Positions 6,528 through 7,559 of a stretch of 7,559 nt of DNA are shown piece after piece. The translations under genes and the position numbers were made by a program. The stretch lies in the NCBI GenBank assembly GCA_030154385.1, contig JASKJZ010000118.1, forward strand, positions 1 to 7,559, written 5' to 3'. This DNA comes from Clostridiales bacterium (lineage in GTDB: Bacteria; Bacillota_A; Clostridia; Lachnospirales; Lachnospiraceae). Position 1 is the first letter of the stretch, and every line of letters begins with the position of its first letter. Under the pieces are notes generated by a model, which worked only from the letters and a program-made list of their open reading frames with translations, did not search any database and had not been told where the DNA came from.

Positions 6528-6556
6528 TCTATACTTCTCATTTTAGTCAATTTGAC
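6528..6556 (-). promoter_or_regulatory. Possible internal promoter/operator between the AraC-type gene and DUF4867
   Basis: Reading leftward, the 76-base gap contains the perfect inverted repeat GTCAA-A-TTGAC (6556-6546) and a -10-like TATAGA (6533-6528), with TAAAAT (6545-6540) as an alternative -10. Neither has a good -35 at 16-18 bases. This is what an AraC-activated promoter often looks like, but no clear AraC direct repeats were found and no terminator separates the regulator from the operon, so simple read-through is equally possible. Confidence 0.3.
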
Positions 6557-6580
6557 GGTTTCTTTCTACCAAATACTTGT

Positions 6581-7420
6581 CTATTTAATAGCACTTTCTT
6601 GTCTTTTTTTGATTTCTCTGCGGTAGTCGCTAGGAAGGGTGGAGAAGCGTTTGTAAAAAGCTTTTGAAAAGCTTCTGCTATCAGGAAAACCACAATTAAT
6701 TGCAATTTCACTGATTGAATCCTGAGTGTTGACTAATTGCCGATAAGCGGCGTCCAAACGGATATTTCGTATATAGCTTTTATAATTGATACTGGCATAT
6801 TTTTGGAACATGCGCGATAAGTAAGCAGGGGAAAATCCAAACTCTTTTGCTACACTAACTAATGATATGTCCTCTTTATAATGATTTTTAATATAGTGTG
6901 TAATCGTTGAAAGTTTCTCCAAATTGCGTTTTCGTTTCATACGTTCCTTGTCCGGCTCTAATTCGCGGTAATCACGCATCAACAAAAAAAGAATGTGGTA
7001 AAATAGACTCAAGACTTCAAAACGATAGCCTTCTTCTTTTGCTTCGTAGATTAGATATAGGCGGTGCAATAAATTGGCCAATTCTTGATCTTTGCCTGGA
7101 TTGCTGCTTTTAAAAATATACGCATCCTCAAGCTGTGCCTCCATAATTGATTTTGGAATTTGTAATACGATGGTAAAGTTTGACCTTTGGCAATCAATGG
7201 AGTGAATCTCATTGGAATTTACTATTATAAAATGCCCTGGTTTTAGGCAGTATGGTTCTTCGTTGATGTAAAAATCAATCTCTCCTTCCAGAACCAAAAA
7301 AATCTCTAGCGATTGATGCCAGTGCTTGGATACCTTATAATTACCTCCTCCTCCTTCAAATTCAAATATCTTGAACGGAAGATCATCATTTGGAACAATC
7401 AATTCATGTCGAAATTCCAT
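6581..7420 (-). CDS. AraC-family transcriptional regulator with cupin sensor domain
   Basis: The 279-residue protein has an N-terminal cupin/AraC-binding domain at about 10-90, with HWHQSLEI (33-40) and the beta-hairpin GEIDFYINEEPYCLKPGHFIIVNSNEIHS (46-74), a helical linker, and two C-terminal helix-turn-helix units. The first covers about 186-209 (SLVSVAKEFGFSPAYLSRMFQKY), the second about 236-258 (SISEIAINCGFPDSRSFSKAFYKRF), followed by the typical P-S-DYR ending (263-267). Such proteins usually activate adjacent sugar genes on binding a sugar. The ATG at 7420 has GGAGG 7 bases upstream. It points into the DUF4867-isomerase-kinase operon and is the obvious candidate regulator. The inducer cannot be deduced. 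Confidence 0.9.
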   Translation of the reverse strand: MEFRHELIVPNDDLPFKIFEFEGGGGNYKVSKHWHQSLEIFLVLEGEIDFYINEEPYCLKPGHFIIVNSNEIHSIDCQRSNFTIVLQIPKSIMEAQLEDAYIFKSSNPGKDQELANLLHRLYLIYEAKEEGYRFEVLSLFYHILFLLMRDYRELEPDKERMKRKRNLEKLSTITHYIKNHYKEDISLVSVAKEFGFSPAYLSRMFQKYASINYKSYIRNIRLDAAYRQLVNTQDSISEIAINCGFPDSRSFSKAFYKRFSTLPSDYRREIKKRQESAIK

Positions 7421-7437
7421 TATAAAGCCTCCTTTTA

Positions 7438-7472
7438 AATAATACCGATATACTTATGGCTCTGGTATCATT
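7438..7472. promoter_or_regulatory. Inverted repeat across the start of the AraC-type gene, candidate operator
   Basis: On the minus strand AATGATACC (7472-7464) and GGTATTATT (7446-7438) pair over 9 positions with one G-T, separated by 17 bases. The upstream arm covers the end of the -10 and the expected start, so it is only partly transcribed and more likely acts as a DNA site than as an RNA hairpin. The upstream arm is part of the shared 19-bp box. Confidence 0.4.
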
Positions 7473-7475
7473 ATA
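7457..7475 (-). repeat. 19-bp promoter box, copy 2
   Basis: TATAATGATACCAGAGCCA on the minus strand, from the -10 through the expected start of the AraC-type gene. It differs from the box at 2142-2160 only at positions 3 and 17. Confidence 0.6.
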
Positions 7476-7498
7476 GTAAATAAAACAGAAAAAACCAA
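7470..7498 (-). promoter_or_regulatory. Predicted promoter of the AraC-type gene
   Basis: A perfect -10 TATAAT (7475-7470) lies 17 bases from TTGGTT (7498-7493), a reasonable -35. The -35 is inside the right arm of the terminator hairpin, so the two elements overlap. The leader is about 43 bases. Confidence 0.65.
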
Positions 7499-7516
7499 GC
7501 ATTGCCTGGTTTTTTC
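7488..7516 (-). terminator. Rho-independent terminator, leftward
   Basis: A 13-base stem with an AAT loop (minus strand) ends in TTTTTTC and a T-rich tail. Read leftward, the one irregular position is a G-U wobble; read rightward it is an A-C mismatch, so the leftward direction is favoured. It would end the gene that comes in from the right edge, immediately after its stop codon. Confidence 0.7.
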
Positions 7517-7559
7517 TACGTTAACATCCTTATATTTTTCGGATTGACAAAAAGGGCAT
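7516..7559 (-). CDS. Possible C-terminal end of a leftward gene entering from the right
   Basis: One minus-strand frame is open from the edge for 13 codons, reading ALFVNPKNIRMLT, and stops with TAG at 7518-7516, directly against the terminator stem. Position next to a leftward terminator is the main support. The stretch is too short to identify a family, and the other two frames cannot be excluded as non-coding. Confidence 0.35.
   Translation of the reverse strand, partial: ALFVNPKNIRMLT

Noticed and set aside
6505..7490. Catabolite-response (CcpA cre) site for the sugar cassette
   Set aside because: I looked in the gaps upstream of the AraC-type gene and of DUF4867 and found no sequence fitting TGWNANCGNTNWCA.
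7544..7549. TTGACA on the plus strand as the -35 of a rightward promoter
   Set aside because: Its -10 would lie beyond the window, and the same bases fit better as the end of a leftward gene before a leftward terminator; it cannot be decided here.

Overview
The window reads as part of an AT-rich Firmicutes chromosome, most likely a Clostridia/Lachnospiraceae-type gut or anaerobic bacterium. The reasons are strong GGAGG ribosome sites at every gene, tightly packed co-directional operons, and gene families (DUF4867, paired YdcZ/DUF606 transporters, a YeiL-like Crp/Fnr regulator) typical of that group. No mobile element, CRISPR array, tRNA or rRNA was seen. The organism call is an inference from family content, not from a marker gene.

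Left part (1-2240). A leftward operon encodes two small five-helix YdcZ/DUF606 membrane proteins followed by an N-acyl-D-amino-acid deacylase that runs off the left edge. A YeiL-like Crp/Fnr regulator is transcribed divergently from it (2241-2912). The intergenic region carries a 14-bp palindrome placed about 42 bp upstream of the predicted start of both divergent promoters, and a 35-bp dyad just downstream of the regulator's promoter. A simple reading is a module for handling N-acyl-D-amino acids or a similar small amide, with the regulator controlling itself and the transporter/hydrolase operon.

Right part (2913-7420). A leftward cassette holds an AraC-family regulator with a cupin sensor domain, a DUF4867 protein, a COG2407 fucose/arabinose-isomerase-like enzyme and a xylulokinase-type FGGY kinase. 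The last three are 15-20 bp apart and form one operon; the regulator is 76 bp upstream. The expected chemistry is aldose to ketose (isomerase), then ketose to ketose phosphate (kinase). The sugar and the DUF4867 role are not settled by the sequence.

The two halves meet at convergent genes whose stop codons abut with no base between them and no terminator. The promoters of the two regulators, about 5.3 kb apart and on opposite strands, share a 19-bp box (17/19 identical) covering the -10 and presumed +1. This is the most unexpected signal in the window and suggests the two modules are controlled together. The right edge holds a leftward rho-independent terminator that overlaps the araC-type promoter, and probably the last codons of another leftward gene.
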